Source: Rhodovibrionaceae bacterium
GTDB lineage: Bacteria; Pseudomonadota; Alphaproteobacteria; Kiloniellales; DSM-21159
DNA: 64,000 nt
Assembly (NCBI GenBank): GCA_028279885.1
Contig: JANQMX010000011.1
Location: forward strand, 21,113 to 85,112
Reading direction: 5' to 3'
A model generated the notes under the pieces. It did no database searches. It worked only from the letters and a program-made list of their open reading frames with translations, and was not told where the DNA came from. The translations under genes were made by a program, and so were the position numbers. Shown piece after piece: positions 8,546-17,637 of this stretch; the stretch's first letter is position 1; every line of letters starts with the position of its first letter.

Positions 8546-9589
8546 ATGAAGCTGAATAAGCACGACACGCCGCCGGTCCGGCCCAGAGCCCTTAGGCCGG
8601 ACCTGAAGATCGGATTCGTGCTGCTGGACAAGTTCACCCTAGCCGCCTTCGCGACCTTCATCGACGCCATTCGCCTGGCGGCCGACCGCGGCGGCCGCAG
8701 CCGCAAGATCCACTGCAGCTGGAGCATCCTCGGCGACAGCACCGTACGGGCAAGTTGCGGACTTGAGGTCGTTCCGAACGAGCCGATGGACCGTCCCGAG
8801 CGCTTCGACTACATCGCCGTCTGCGGGGGCAACGGCTTCGAGGAACCGCAGACCGCACGGAAATGCGCGGGCTTCCTCCAGGAGGCTGCGGCAAAGGGCG
8901 TACGGCTGATCGGCGTGTGTTCCGGCAGCTTCGCGCTGGCCGAGGCTGGCCTCTTGGATGGCTACCGAGTCTGTGTCCACTGGAACGTGCTGCAGAGCTT
9001 CACGGAGAGCTACCCTGCCATCAAGGCGAGCTCCGACCAGCTGTTCATCGATGCCGGCGAACGCATCACCTGTGCCGGCTCCATGGGCGGCGCCGATCTT
9101 GCCCTATCGCTCATCCGGCGCCACTGCAGCCCGGAGAAAGCGCAGCAGGCCGCTCGCCACATGATGTTGCAGAGCGGCCGGCCCGGAGACTTTCCCCAGC
9201 CGCACTTTCTTTGCGATTTGGAACACACCGCGGACACGGTGGTGCGCCGAGCCGCGCTGCTGATGGAGCAGTCGCTGAACGAGTTCCGCCCCATAGCCTG
9301 GTTCGCGGGGCGCGCAGGCGTTTCGGTGCGTCAGCTTGAACGGCGTTTCAAGGCCACGCTCGGGCTTTCGCCGGCCGCCTTTTTCCGGCGGCTGCGCCTC
9401 GACTATGCTGCCTTTCTGTTGCGGCAAACCGACCTGCCGGTGTTGGAAATCGCCATCGACGCCGGGTTCGTCGATGGCACGCACATGACCCGCGAATTCA
9501 AGAGGCGCTTCCTTGAAACGCCAAGCGAGTACCGCGCGACGGGCTATGTGGGAAAACCGGCAGCTGAAGCACCTCCATCGGGGCCATAG
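8546..9589 (+). CDS. GlxA-type transcriptional regulator (DJ-1/PfpI domain plus AraC DNA-binding domain)
   Basis: Regulator of 347 residues. The first 200 or so match the class-I amidotransferase/DJ-1-like domain, with the elbow GVCSGSFALAEAGLLDG and the CAGSMGGADLALSLI motif. The last 100 residues are an AraC helix-turn-helix pair, visible as AGVSVRQLERRFKATLGLSPAAFFRRLRLD and AIDAGFVDGTHMTREFKRRF. It is transcribed away from dctP across an 87-base gap, so it probably controls the TRAP and racemase-like operon. Several relatives regulate amine or quaternary-ammonium catabolism; the inducer here is not known. Confidence 0.92.
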   Translation: MKLNKHDTPPVRPRALRPDLKIGFVLLDKFTLAAFATFIDAIRLAADRGGRSRKIHCSWSILGDSTVRASCGLEVVPNEPMDRPERFDYIAVCGGNGFEEPQTARKCAGFLQEAAAKGVRLIGVCSGSFALAEAGLLDGYRVCVHWNVLQSFTESYPAIKASSDQLFIDAGERITCAGSMGGADLALSLIRRHCSPEKAQQAARHMMLQSGRPGDFPQPHFLCDLEHTADTVVRRAALLMEQSLNEFRPIAWFAGRAGVSVRQLERRFKATLGLSPAAFFRRLRLDYAAFLLRQTDLPVLEIAIDAGFVDGTHMTREFKRRFLETPSEYRATGYVGKPAAEAPPSGP

Positions 9590-9678
9590 ATTCCGTCTCG
9601 GCCCGAGCTACCGACAGCCTGTCTTGTACTTGAGGAAATGATGACACCGGCGGCGGCCCCATCGCTCACCACGGCGCC

Positions 9679-10434
9679 TTATCCTCTCACGGCTTTTGCA
9701 ATCTGCTCGGCCTGAGTTTCGACGTTGATGTCGACGTAGGAGGTCACTTCCAGCTTGCGGTCTTCATAGACGTCTTTCGGCGCATGCTCGCGCTGCCAGT
9801 TGGCGACGCAGGCATCACGTTCCCGAATCAGCTGCTCGATCTGCGGTCGGAAGAGCCGCAGCATGGCCGTCACCCAACGATTGGCCGGCCAGGACGGCCG
9901 CGCGTGACCGATCTCAAAGCAGTCGAGCATGCGGATGACGTCCTGCGCTACGTACCAGGTCTCTCCGGTCACCCAGCGGTTGACGGTGAATAGCCGAATG
10001 GGAAAGCCCTTGGCATCCATGGCGATGGCGATCAGGTGTGACAGTGCGTCGTTTTCGCTCTCCATCGGCGGCTCGGCCTTGGGAACCGGCGCCGGGCGCA
10101 CACCGAGCGGCATCCCCTTAGGCCGCAAGAAGGTGTGAAAGTGGCCGTGCTCGCCTTCGAAGCGCTCTTCCGGCGGGTGGGCGTGGTAGTAGTACTGCGC
10201 ATGCGACTCGGAGTCGTAGACATCACCTTTGGGATAGTGGTCCCACTCATAGAAGGTGCCGTTGCCGCGCAGCAGCTCACTGACAACGTTGTCCCCGGTC
10301 TTTTCCAGGACGCGATGAACGGCAACCACCTCTTCGGCGGCGGCCCGCATGGCCTTGAGCCGCTCAGCGGAGAGGCTGGAAAAGGCAACCCCTTCGGCAG
10401 GCAGGCATTTGGCGACCTGGGTTCTCATGCTCAT
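9679..10434 (-). CDS. Conserved protein of unknown function (DUF6969-like)
   Basis: A soluble protein of about 251 residues with no signal peptide or membrane segment. Distinctive stretches are ELLRGNGTFYEWDHYPKGD, YYYHAHPPEERFEGEHGHFHTF and NRWVTGETWYVAQDV. The clustered His and Glu residues in HAHPPEERFEGEHGHFH suggest metal binding, but no function is established that I know of. I believe it belongs to the uncharacterised DUF6969 family. The start is uncertain: the ATG at 10434 or 10428 looks better than the earliest codon at 10515. It is a lone gene divergent from apt. Confidence 0.7.
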   Translation of the reverse strand: MSMRTQVAKCLPAEGVAFSSLSAERLKAMRAAAEEVVAVHRVLEKTGDNVVSELLRGNGTFYEWDHYPKGDVYDSESHAQYYYHAHPPEERFEGEHGHFHTFLRPKGMPLGVRPAPVPKAEPPMESENDALSHLIAIAMDAKGFPIRLFTVNRWVTGETWYVAQDVIRMLDCFEIGHARPSWPANRWVTAMLRLFRPQIEQLIRERDACVANWQREHAPKDVYEDRKLEVTSYVDINVETQAEQIAKAVRG

Positions 10435-10694
10435 GGCGTTGAAAGATAGTCCCTCTACATCGCGCGGCCAGATGAAAAGCCCGTGACGGCCGCGTGAGCC
10501 CCAAAGCAGCCCCAAGTCTCGCGCACCAGGTAAATTCCCACAAGGTTATGTTTGATTTGCGCGAGCCCTCCCCATCTTTCCCGCGGCTGCACCGACCGCA
10601 TTGCAAAAGGGGTTCACGCAACTATCTTGGCGCCCTTGCGAAGACGACGTCGCCCGCAACACTCTCTTGTGCCAAGCCTTCCCAGGAATTCCCG

Positions 10695-11213
10695 ATGGAC
10701 CTGAAAGATCACATTCGCAGCGTGCCCGACTTTCCCAAGCCCGGCATTCTCTTCTACGATATCTCCACGCTGCTGATACATCCCGTCGCCTGGCACACGA
10801 CGGTTGAGCGCCTCGCAACCGCCGTCCGTGCCTATGAACCGGACCTCCTGGTCGGCATCGAGTCCCGCGGCTTTCTGACCGCAGCCCCATTGGCGCTGCA
10901 CATGGGATTGGGGTTTGCCATGGTACGCAAGGCCGGCAAGCTGCCCGGCGAGGTGGCGCGCTACGACTACGATCTCGAGTACGGCACCGACCAGATCGAG
11001 ATTCAGACGGATGCTATCCAGCGCGGCCAGCGCATCGCCATCATGGACGACCTCCTCGCCACCGGCGGCACCATGGCGGCCGCTTGCGACCTCATTCGCC
11101 AGCGTGGCGGCGAGGTGGTCTGCGGCGCCTGCATCATCGAGCTCAACTTCCTCAAAGGCCGCGAGCGCCTCGACGTGCCGGTGGAAACCCTTGTGCAGTA
11201 CGAGATCGGCTGA
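10695..11213 (+). CDS. apt: Adenine phosphoribosyltransferase
   Basis: Salvages adenine to AMP using PRPP. The 172-residue length and the order of motifs are typical: N-terminal [35 protein letters not shown] near residue 55, RKAGKLPGE, and the PRPP-binding loop [12 protein letters not shown] near residue 117. The ATG at 10695 gives the standard start [14 protein letters not shown]; longer open frame upstream is probably not translated. Most Apt proteins read FYDITTLL and D is retained here. Confidence 0.95.
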   Translation: MDLKDHIRSVPDFPKPGILFYDISTLLIHPVAWHTTVERLATAVRAYEPDLLVGIESRGFLTAAPLALHMGLGFAMVRKAGKLPGEVARYDYDLEYGTDQIEIQTDAIQRGQRIAIMDDLLATGGTMAAACDLIRQRGGEVVCGACIIELNFLKGRERLDVPVETLVQYEIG

Positions 11214-11382
11214 GCAGCAGGCAGAGAGCAATTTCTCTTCGGCTTTTGCCTGCACGTCACAAGAATCATAAATTCAAATCTTCTTTCCTGGCATTTTATT
11301 GCTTGATCCTGGGAACCGGGCAGCCGTAGGGTTCAAGCGGTTTGGGCGTTAGCCTCTCGCCAACACCAGGAGAAGTGTCTCA

Positions 11383-11433
11383 GTGTCACACAAGACAATC
11401 GTCGTCGTTAGGAGCGGGCGCATGGAGCGGTAA
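11383..11433 (+). CDS. Ile/Val-type leader peptide upstream of MFS transporter
   Basis: A 16-codon open frame starting at GTG (VSHKTIVVVRSGRMER) with AGGAG ten bases upstream. It contains consecutive ATC GTC GTC GTT codons, one Ile and three Val, like leader peptides that sense charged tRNA-Ile/Val at ilv operons. It is followed at once by a small hairpin (AACGG/CCGTT, 11432-11449) and a U-rich terminator, the usual attenuator order. A plausible promoter lies at TTGATC (11303-11308) and TAGGGT (11327-11332). Translation is inferred from codons and layout. Confidence 0.65.
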   Translation: MSHKTIVVVRSGRMER

Positions 11434-11466
11434 CGGCCTCCAGACCGTTGCCCCTTGCGCCCTCGG

Positions 11467-11488
11467 AGCCCGTCCGGGGGCTTTTTTT
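11467..11488 (+). terminator. Intrinsic terminator of the leader (attenuator)
   Basis: AGCCC at 11467-11471 pairs with GGGCT at 11478-11482 and runs straight into seven Ts. The upstream segment GGCCTCC (11435-11441) can instead pair with GGAGCC (11465-11470), which would block the terminator. This gives a simple ribosome-stalling switch controlled by the leader peptide. Confidence 0.7.
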
Positions 11489-11528
11489 ATGCCTGCTCGT
11501 TGCCGGGCCGCCCGGCAGAAAGGACCGC

Positions 11529-12725
11529 ATGCGTTTCGCCGCCAGCTCACCGCCACATCTCGCGACACTCGTCCTGTTGACCGGCCTGTCGGTCTTGTCG
11601 CTGAACATGTTCCTGCCGTCACTGACCAACATGGCCGCCGACTTCCAAGTCGACTATGCGCTGATCAGTCTGTCGATCGCGGGCTATCTGGGCGTCACGG
11701 CCTTGCTGCAGCTGATCATCGGTCCGCTGTCCGACCGATTCGGGCGACGACCAGTGCAGCTGACCGCTCTTCTGATCTTCGTCCTGGCTTCGGCGGTCTG
11801 TGCCGTCACGGAGGACGTCTGGACCTTCCTGGTCTTTCGCGTTTGCCAAGGTGCCATCATCTCCGGCTGGGTGATCGCCCTGGCCGTCGTGCGCGACACC
11901 CGTCCGCCGCAGGAGGCCGCCAGCCTGATCGGCTACATCTCCATGGCCATGGCCGTCTCACCCATGCTGGGCCCGATGCTCGGCGGCCTGTTGGATACAG
12001 CCTTCGGCTGGCGCGCCAGCTTTCTGGTCTACGTTGGACTCGGCCTTGCTCTCTTCGCCATCTGCTGGGTGGACCTGGGCGAGACCAACGCCAACCGCGC
12101 GGACACCTTGGCAAAGCAGCTCAAGAGCTACCCCGACCTGCTCGGCTCTCAGCGCTTCTGGGGTTACTCGCTCTGCATGGGCTTTTCCGTCGGCACCTTC
12201 TATTGCTTCTTGGCCGGCGCGCCGCTTGTCGCCACCCAACTCTACGGCCTCTCAACGGAGGTGCTGGGGTTCGCCATGGGCAGCATCACAGCCGGCTTCA
12301 TGTTTGGCAGCTTCCTTTCAGGCCGCTTCGCCAGCCGCCACGCCCTGACCACCATGATGATCGCCGGCCGCCTGGTCGCCTGCGGCGGCCTCACCGCCGG
12401 ACTCCTGATCATCTTAGCTGGCGCCGAGCATGTCATCTGGCTGCTCGGCGCGGCTGTCTGCTCCGGTATCGGCAACGGCCTGACCACGCCCAGTGCCAGT
12501 GCCGGGGCGCTTTCAGTCCGGGCAGATCTGGCCGGTAGCGCCTCCGGCCTCACAGGCGCCTTGACCGTGGCTTTAGGCGCCGTGTTGACCCCGATCACCG
12601 CCCGGCTGGTCGACGCAGAGGCCGGCGCTGCAATCCTGCTGTCGATCATGCTGGCTGCTGCTTTCGCGGCGCTGCTCGCTGCCCTCGCCGTACGGCAGAG
12701 CGAGCGGCGCACACAGCCAGCTTAA
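11529..12725 (+). CDS. MFS efflux transporter, Bcr/CflA-like
   Basis: A 12-segment major facilitator of 398 residues. The TM2-TM3 loop motif GPLSDRFGRRPVQ near residue 75 and the TM5 antiporter motif SPMLGPMLGGLLDTAFGWRASF near residue 143 place it with the drug/proton antiporters of the Bcr/CflA group. The ATG at 11529 follows AGAAAGG. It is the only gene downstream of the Ile/Val leader and attenuator, so expression should respond to branched-chain aminoacyl-tRNA. An exporter or exchanger of a branched-chain amino acid or related metabolite is an inference from that. Confidence 0.9.
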   Translation: MRFAASSPPHLATLVLLTGLSVLSLNMFLPSLTNMAADFQVDYALISLSIAGYLGVTALLQLIIGPLSDRFGRRPVQLTALLIFVLASAVCAVTEDVWTFLVFRVCQGAIISGWVIALAVVRDTRPPQEAASLIGYISMAMAVSPMLGPMLGGLLDTAFGWRASFLVYVGLGLALFAICWVDLGETNANRADTLAKQLKSYPDLLGSQRFWGYSLCMGFSVGTFYCFLAGAPLVATQLYGLSTEVLGFAMGSITAGFMFGSFLSGRFASRHALTTMMIAGRLVACGGLTAGLLIILAGAEHVIWLLGAAVCSGIGNGLTTPSASAGALSVRADLAGSASGLTGALTVALGAVLTPITARLVDAEAGAAILLSIMLAAAFAALLAALAVRQSERRTQPA

Positions 12726-12746
12726 AACCAGGTCGCGCGGGAACCT

Positions 12747-13856
12747 TCAATCCGCGTCGAGTTCCTTGGGCATAGGGTTCCAATCGAAATAGGCGCGGAC
12801 CAGTCCGTGGTCGGAGGCGCCTTTGTCTTCAAACTCTTCCCGGTTCAGATGGTCGTTGTAGACCTCCATCTCGCGAAACGACCAGTGGCGCTTGAGGGAG
12901 TGATCGTAGAACTCCTCAGAGACCAGGACATGATCGAGGCTCTCGCGCTTATGCTTGAAGATGTGCGTGTAGTAGACGTGCCGCATGGAGCGGTACTGCT
13001 GCAGGCGCTCGACCGAATAGAGCCCCTTGTCGGAGGTGAAGCCCGCCCGGCTCTTCTCTATGACGCGGTAGGTTGGTTGGTCGGAGATCAGCTCGTTGGT
13101 CACCGACATGGTGTCATCGTTAAGGTCGCCGAGCAGCACTGTCGGAGAGATTGCGCTGTCGTCCTGCGACGTCATCACCTCGTCGAGCAGAGCCCTAAGC
13201 GCACCCGCCTCCATCACTCTGCGGATATGCGAGACGGTCGACTTGGTGATCTTTGCGTAGTGCCTGAGCGCAACTGGCCGTGGCTCGGCAAAGCTGAGCC
13301 GTGCCGGCCCCTTGGACTTGAGATGCGCGACGTAGACCGAGACCGGCGGCGGTTTCGGGCGCGTGCCCTCCGACTGGATGGTGGCGTTGAGCACAGGTCG
13401 GGAGAAGGCATTGATGGTGACGGTGATCTCCTCCTCGGCACCGTCCGTCTCGCGCAGCTGGTCGAATCTAAAGTCCTCAGGAAAGTCCGCGATCCAGTCG
13501 GCCCCTGGCATGATCTGGGACTTGCCCTTGCGATCCTTGCGCACCGCCAATGCCACCTGTGGACGGCCGATGCCCGGCGCGTCGCGCGCGACGAGATCGT
13601 AGTCGTCGGCGAGCTCTGCCTCAGCGAAGGCAGCCTCCAGCGCCTCCTTCGCCCAAAGCTCCTGAAAGCCGATGACCTCGGCGTCGAGCCTGCGGATCTG
13701 CGCGGCCGTCCAAGCAATCTTGGCCTCATAGGCAGCGCGTCCCTCCGCGTTGTCCTCGAAGCGCGGCCGGTTTGAGTAGGTGAGACCGCCCGGCACCTGG
13801 AGGTTCAACAGATTGAAGGTAGCGAAGCTGAGATCACGCATATTCTTGCGCGGCAT
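12747..13856 (-). CDS. Endonuclease/exonuclease/phosphatase family protein
   Basis: A 369-residue member of the EEP (DNase I-like) fold. Visible landmarks are the N-terminal ATFNLLNL with the strand-end Asn, the metal-binding Glu in EVIGFQELW near residue 63, VLLGDLNDDTMS near residue 250 with the Asp-x-Asn motif, and a C-terminal ASDHGLVRAYF with the Ser-Asp-His triad. All key residues are present, so a divalent-metal-dependent phosphodiesterase or nuclease is likely. No signal peptide is seen and the substrate is unknown. It is convergent with the MFS gene. Confidence 0.88.
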   Translation of the reverse strand: MPRKNMRDLSFATFNLLNLQVPGGLTYSNRPRFEDNAEGRAAYEAKIAWTAAQIRRLDAEVIGFQELWAKEALEAAFAEAELADDYDLVARDAPGIGRPQVALAVRKDRKGKSQIMPGADWIADFPEDFRFDQLRETDGAEEEITVTINAFSRPVLNATIQSEGTRPKPPPVSVYVAHLKSKGPARLSFAEPRPVALRHYAKITKSTVSHIRRVMEAGALRALLDEVMTSQDDSAISPTVLLGDLNDDTMSVTNELISDQPTYRVIEKSRAGFTSDKGLYSVERLQQYRSMRHVYYTHIFKHKRESLDHVLVSEEFYDHSLKRHWSFREMEVYNDHLNREEFEDKGASDHGLVRAYFDWNPMPKELDAD

Positions 13857-13961
13857 GGCGGAACCCCGTTCGATGGACCCGCCTCTGCATACGACAAGTT
13901 TCGCTACAGGCCTATGTGGAAAGCGTGACAGGCATCCTGTCGTGAGATCAACCGCTCGCGC

Positions 13962-14585
13962 CTACCTTGACTTCTTTGCCACGATGAAGATCGAGAGGCC
14001 CTTGCCCGGCCGCCATTTGTGGTCGATGGCAAAGCCTGCCGCGGCAATGCTCTCTTCCACATCCTTGGCTGTGATGACCTTGACCAGCGGAAAGAAACCG
14101 AGGAACCGGCCGATCGGCGCAATGAGCTTGAACCAGGCCATGCGGTCGCCCAGGCAAACCGTGCCGCTGACGAAGACGCCACCCGGCTTGAGCAGCCGAT
14201 AGACCTTGGCAATGGCGGCGTCTCTGCCTTCCAGCAGGTGCAGGATGCTGTGCCCCATGACCACATCGAAGCTGCCGGCGGGCGCCTCGAAGTCTTCGAT
14301 GGTCGCGACCTGGAAGGTCACGTTGTCCACACCTGCCGCCTCAGCCTTACCGCGGGCGATCTCGATCATCTTCGAGGAGATGTCGATGGCCAGGATCGAC
14401 TTGACGTAAGGCGCCTGAACAAGGGCGGTCGAGCCAGTGCCGCAGCCGAACTCGAGCACATCCATGTCAGGCCGGAGGTACTCGCGGGTGATCTCCAGTT
14501 TCTTTTGATAGGCCGCTTCGTCGGCCACGGGTTTCTTGGCATATCCGACAGCGTGCCGGTCCCAAAACTTGGCGTCTTTGTTCAT
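13962..14585 (-). CDS. Class I SAM-dependent methyltransferase
   Basis: A 207-residue methyltransferase. The SAM-binding motif I is VLEFGCGTGSTAL near residue 42, followed by ILAIDISSKMIEIARGKA (motif II) and FDVVMGHSILHLLE (motif III/IV). It resembles UbiE/Coq5-type and small-molecule enzymes, but the acceptor is not evident. It stands alone, divergent from a LysR gene 118 bases away. Confidence 0.88.
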   Translation of the reverse strand: MNKDAKFWDRHAVGYAKKPVADEAAYQKKLEITREYLRPDMDVLEFGCGTGSTALVQAPYVKSILAIDISSKMIEIARGKAEAAGVDNVTFQVATIEDFEAPAGSFDVVMGHSILHLLEGRDAAIAKVYRLLKPGGVFVSGTVCLGDRMAWFKLIAPIGRFLGFFPLVKVITAKDVEESIAAAGFAIDHKWRPGKGLSIFIVAKKSR

Positions 14586-14703
14586 CTGTTCGTCGGATAT
14601 CGTTTGAGGGCAAGCGGTATGCGCCGCCGGGTCCGCGCTTCACTACCCATACAGCAAACAAAGAGAAATTGCGGAATTCCGTTCCAGCATTATACAGAAA
14701 CGC

Positions 14704-15588
14704 ATGAATTGGCAGAACGTCGCCTTCGACTGGAACCAAGCGCGGGCCTTCCTCGTCACGGCAGAAGAGGGCACTCTGTCCGCTGCCGCGCGGGCGCTGG
14801 GGCTGACGCAGCCGACGCTCGGGCGGCAGGTCGCCGCGCTCGAGAGCGATCTCGGCGTTACGCTCTTCGAGCGTGTCGGGCGCTCCCTGTCCTTGACCCA
14901 GGCGGGCCTGGAACTGCTGGAACATGTGCGCGCCATGGGCGAAGCAGCGAGCCGCGTCTCGCTCGCAGCGTCGGGCCAGTCGCAGAGCATCGAAGGCAAG
15001 GTCAGCATCACGGCCACCAACGTGATGGCGACCTATCACCTGCCGCCCCTGCTCAAGCAGCTGCGGGAGATGGCGCCGGCCATCGAGATCGAGATCGTCG
15101 CTTCCAACGAGGTGCGCGACCTGCAGCGCCGCGAGGCCGATATCGCCATCCGCCATGGCCGGCCCGAGCAGCCGGATTTGATCGCCAAGCTGGTCGGCGA
15201 AACCTCCGCCCACCTCTACGCGGCAAAAGAGTATCTCGACAGAGTCGGTCGGCCCGAGACTCCAAGCGACCTGGCGGGCGCCGACTTCATCGGCTTCGAG
15301 CATCCCGAGCGGCTGCTGCCGGCGTTGCAAGGACTTGGCCTGCCAGTCAACCGGAAGAACTTCAAACTCGTCTCCGCAAGCGGCACCGTGATGATCGCGC
15401 TGGCCAAGCAGGGCCTCGGCATCGTCCCGCTTATCAGATACGACGCCGATCTCATCCCGGAGCTCGAACCCGTGTTGCCGGAGCTTGCCCCCATCCCCAT
15501 CTGGCTGGTGACCCACCGGGAGCTACACAGCAGCCGGCGCATCCGCCTGGTCTTCGATTTTCTTGCCGAGTCCTTCGCGCAACGATGA
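14704..15588 (+). CDS. LysR-family transcriptional regulator
   Basis: A 294-residue regulator. The N-terminal winged helix-turn-helix reads FLVTAEEGTLSAAARALGLTQPTLGRQVAALESDLGVTLFER. The remainder is the periplasmic-binding-like effector domain. The stop codon overlaps the start of the downstream permease by four bases (ATGA), so the two are co-transcribed and the regulator may control that permease or the divergent methyltransferase. The effector is unknown. Confidence 0.92.
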   Translation: MNWQNVAFDWNQARAFLVTAEEGTLSAAARALGLTQPTLGRQVAALESDLGVTLFERVGRSLSLTQAGLELLEHVRAMGEAASRVSLAASGQSQSIEGKVSITATNVMATYHLPPLLKQLREMAPAIEIEIVASNEVRDLQRREADIAIRHGRPEQPDLIAKLVGETSAHLYAAKEYLDRVGRPETPSDLAGADFIGFEHPERLLPALQGLGLPVNRKNFKLVSASGTVMIALAKQGLGIVPLIRYDADLIPELEPVLPELAPIPIWLVTHRELHSSRRIRLVFDFLAESFAQR

Positions 15589-16325
15589 TGGGGGGTGAAG
15601 CGCTCTTCATCGCCGCGGTGCTTGTGATCGCCGGCCTAGTCAAAGGCGCCGTGGGGCTCGGCCTGCCACCCATCGCCATGGGCCTGATGGTGATCGTCAT
15701 GCCACCGGTCGAGGCTGCAGCCCTGCTGGTCTTGCCGTCTTTTCTGACCAACGCCTGGCAGATGCTCAGAGGCCCCTACTTCCGCCGGCTCCTGCGGCGC
15801 TTCTGGCCGCTCCTGCTTTGTGCGGTCGGCGGCACATTGGTCGGGGTGGATTGGCTGAGCGAGGAGAACGCCCGCATCGGCACTTTCATCCTGGGGAGCG
15901 TCCTGGCTCTCTATGCGCTCTCCGGCCTGGTCTCGGCGCAGCTTTTGATCGGCGCCGCCAAACAGCGCTGGCTCGGCCCGCTGAGCGGGCTCACGACAGG
16001 ACTGGCGACGGCTGCGACCGGAGTCTCGTCCATCCCGATCGTGCCCTACTTCCAGGCCGTGGGCTTGGAAAAGGACGAACTGGTCCAAGCCATGGGACTG
16101 TCGTTCACCGTCTCCACCCTGGCACTCGCCGTCAACCTGGCTTCGGTCGGCGCCCTGACGCCCTCCATCGGGCCCATGGTCGGCCTGGCCGTGGCGGCGG
16201 TCTTCGTCGGCATCGTGCTGGGACAGCTGCTGCGCAAGCGCCTCGACGCCAAGACCTTCCGCTTCTGGTTCTTCGTCGCGCTGCTGCTGCTCGGCCTCTA
16301 CCTCGCCATCCGGGCAGTGCTGTAG
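15585..16325 (+). CDS. Sulfite exporter TauE/SafE family membrane protein
   Basis: A 246-residue membrane protein with about eight hydrophobic segments. The two internal repeats characteristic of the family are visible: GLVKGAVGLGLPPIAMGLMV near residue 17 and GLTTGLATAATGVSSIPIVPYFQAVG near residue 138. Members export or import small organic or sulfur anions. The ATG at 15585 overlaps the preceding LysR stop, indicating translational coupling. The substrate is not evident. Confidence 0.9.
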   Translation: MMGGEALFIAAVLVIAGLVKGAVGLGLPPIAMGLMVIVMPPVEAAALLVLPSFLTNAWQMLRGPYFRRLLRRFWPLLLCAVGGTLVGVDWLSEENARIGTFILGSVLALYALSGLVSAQLLIGAAKQRWLGPLSGLTTGLATAATGVSSIPIVPYFQAVGLEKDELVQAMGLSFTVSTLALAVNLASVGALTPSIGPMVGLAVAAVFVGIVLGQLLRKRLDAKTFRFWFFVALLLLGLYLAIRAVL

Positions 16326-16371
16326 TGCGCCCCTTCGCAATAGCGTGAAACGGCACGAAAAAGCCGGCTGC

Positions 16372-17637
16372 CTATCTGAGAGACGGGAGGAACAGGCTGA
16401 TCTGCGGGAAGTAGAGCAGGATCAACAGGCCCACGATGATGGTGGCGATGAAGGGCACGACCTTCCGCGACACCTGCTCGATGGTCAGCCCCGAAATGCC
16501 GCAGGCCACGAAGAGGTTGACCCCGAGCGGCGGGGTCAGAAAGCCGATCTCGCTGGTGACCACCAGCAGAATCCCGAAGTGGATCGGGTCGATGCCCAGT
16601 TGCACGATCAACGGCAGCAGGATCGGGGTCAGAATGATCACCGTGGAGAGCGTTTCCATGAAGGTGCCCAGCACGATCAGGATGGCGCAGATGATCAGCA
16701 GCATGATCGTGGGATCGCTGGTGATGGTGAGCAGCGAGCTGGCGATCCGCTGAGGAATGAGATTGAGCGCCAGGAACTCGCCGAAGAAGATGGCAGTGCC
16801 CATGATCAGGATCAGCCCACCGCAAATCGTGCTGGCTTCGGTCAGCGACTGCCAGAGATCGGGCAGGCGGAGCGTCCGCTTGATGACAACGCCGACCAGG
16901 ATGGCGTAGAGCACGGCAATCACGGAGGCTTCCACTGGCGTGAAGATGCCGCCATAGATGCCGCCCAAAACGACGAAGGGCGTCGCCAGCGAGAACTTGG
17001 CTTTGTAGAGGCTAGCCAGGAAAAGCCGCTTGTCGAAGGGCCGAGCCTCGCCACGGTAACCGTTTCGGTGCGAGATGAGGTAGGTGGTGCCGATCAACAA
17101 GGCACCCATGAGAATGCCCGGCAACAGGCCGGCGAGAAACAGATCGCCGATGGATACGGACGCCAGCACACCATAGACGATCATCGGATTGCTCGGCGGC
17201 AGCAGAATGCCAAGCGTCCCGCCCGAAGACGCCACGGCCGCCGCGAAATCCTTGGGATAGCCATCCTCTTTCATGGCCGGGATGAGCAGCGTGCCGATGG
17301 CGGCGACCGTTCCCGGGCCGGAGCCGGAAATGGCCGCGAAGAACATGCAGGAGAGGATGGTGACGATGGCTAGGCCGCCATAGGCACCGCCGACGATGGC
17401 GCGCATCACCTCGATGATGTCTCGGGTGATGCCGGCCCGCGACATGATCGCCCCGGCCAGGACGAAATTCGGAATGGCGAGAAGCGGAAACTTGTCCACG
17501 CCATCAAACAGGCTGTGCGCCAGCGAGGCCAGCGGAATGGGCGAAGAGAGCAGCTCGACCAACGACGGCACGCCGAGGGTGACGAAGATCGGCACACCCA
17601 GGACGAGACAGACCAAGAAGAGGAGAACGAAGATCAT
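16372..17637 (-). CDS. TRAP transporter large permease (DctM), second system
   Basis: A 421-residue DctM with the expected landmarks: GVPIFVTLGVPSLVELL at the start, IPNFVLAGAIMSRAGITRDI, CMFFAAISGSGPGTVAAIGTLLIPAM near residue 100, and TSEIGFLTPPLGVNLFVACG near residue 365. The start overlaps the dctQ stop by four bases (ATGA). It is the last gene of the second dctPQM operon in the window and belongs to a different subgroup from the first DctM. Confidence 0.94.
   Translation of the reverse strand: MIFVLLFLVCLVLGVPIFVTLGVPSLVELLSSPIPLASLAHSLFDGVDKFPLLAIPNFVLAGAIMSRAGITRDIIEVMRAIVGGAYGGLAIVTILSCMFFAAISGSGPGTVAAIGTLLIPAMKEDGYPKDFAAAVASSGGTLGILLPPSNPMIVYGVLASVSIGDLFLAGLLPGILMGALLIGTTYLISHRNGYRGEARPFDKRLFLASLYKAKFSLATPFVVLGGIYGGIFTPVEASVIAVLYAILVGVVIKRTLRLPDLWQSLTEASTICGGLILIMGTAIFFGEFLALNLIPQRIASSLLTITSDPTIMLLIICAILIVLGTFMETLSTVIILTPILLPLIVQLGIDPIHFGILLVVTSEIGFLTPPLGVNLFVACGISGLTIEQVSRKVVPFIATIIVGLLILLYFPQISLFLPSLR

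Noticed and set aside
12807..13775. A 322-codon plus-strand frame antisense to the EEP-family gene
   Set aside because: The minus-strand product has complete EEP catalytic motifs; the plus-strand product has none.
14019..15584. A long plus-strand frame leading into the TauE/SafE permease
   Set aside because: Only the part from 15585 is membrane-like and family-like. The upstream section is antisense to the methyltransferase and out of frame with the LysR gene.
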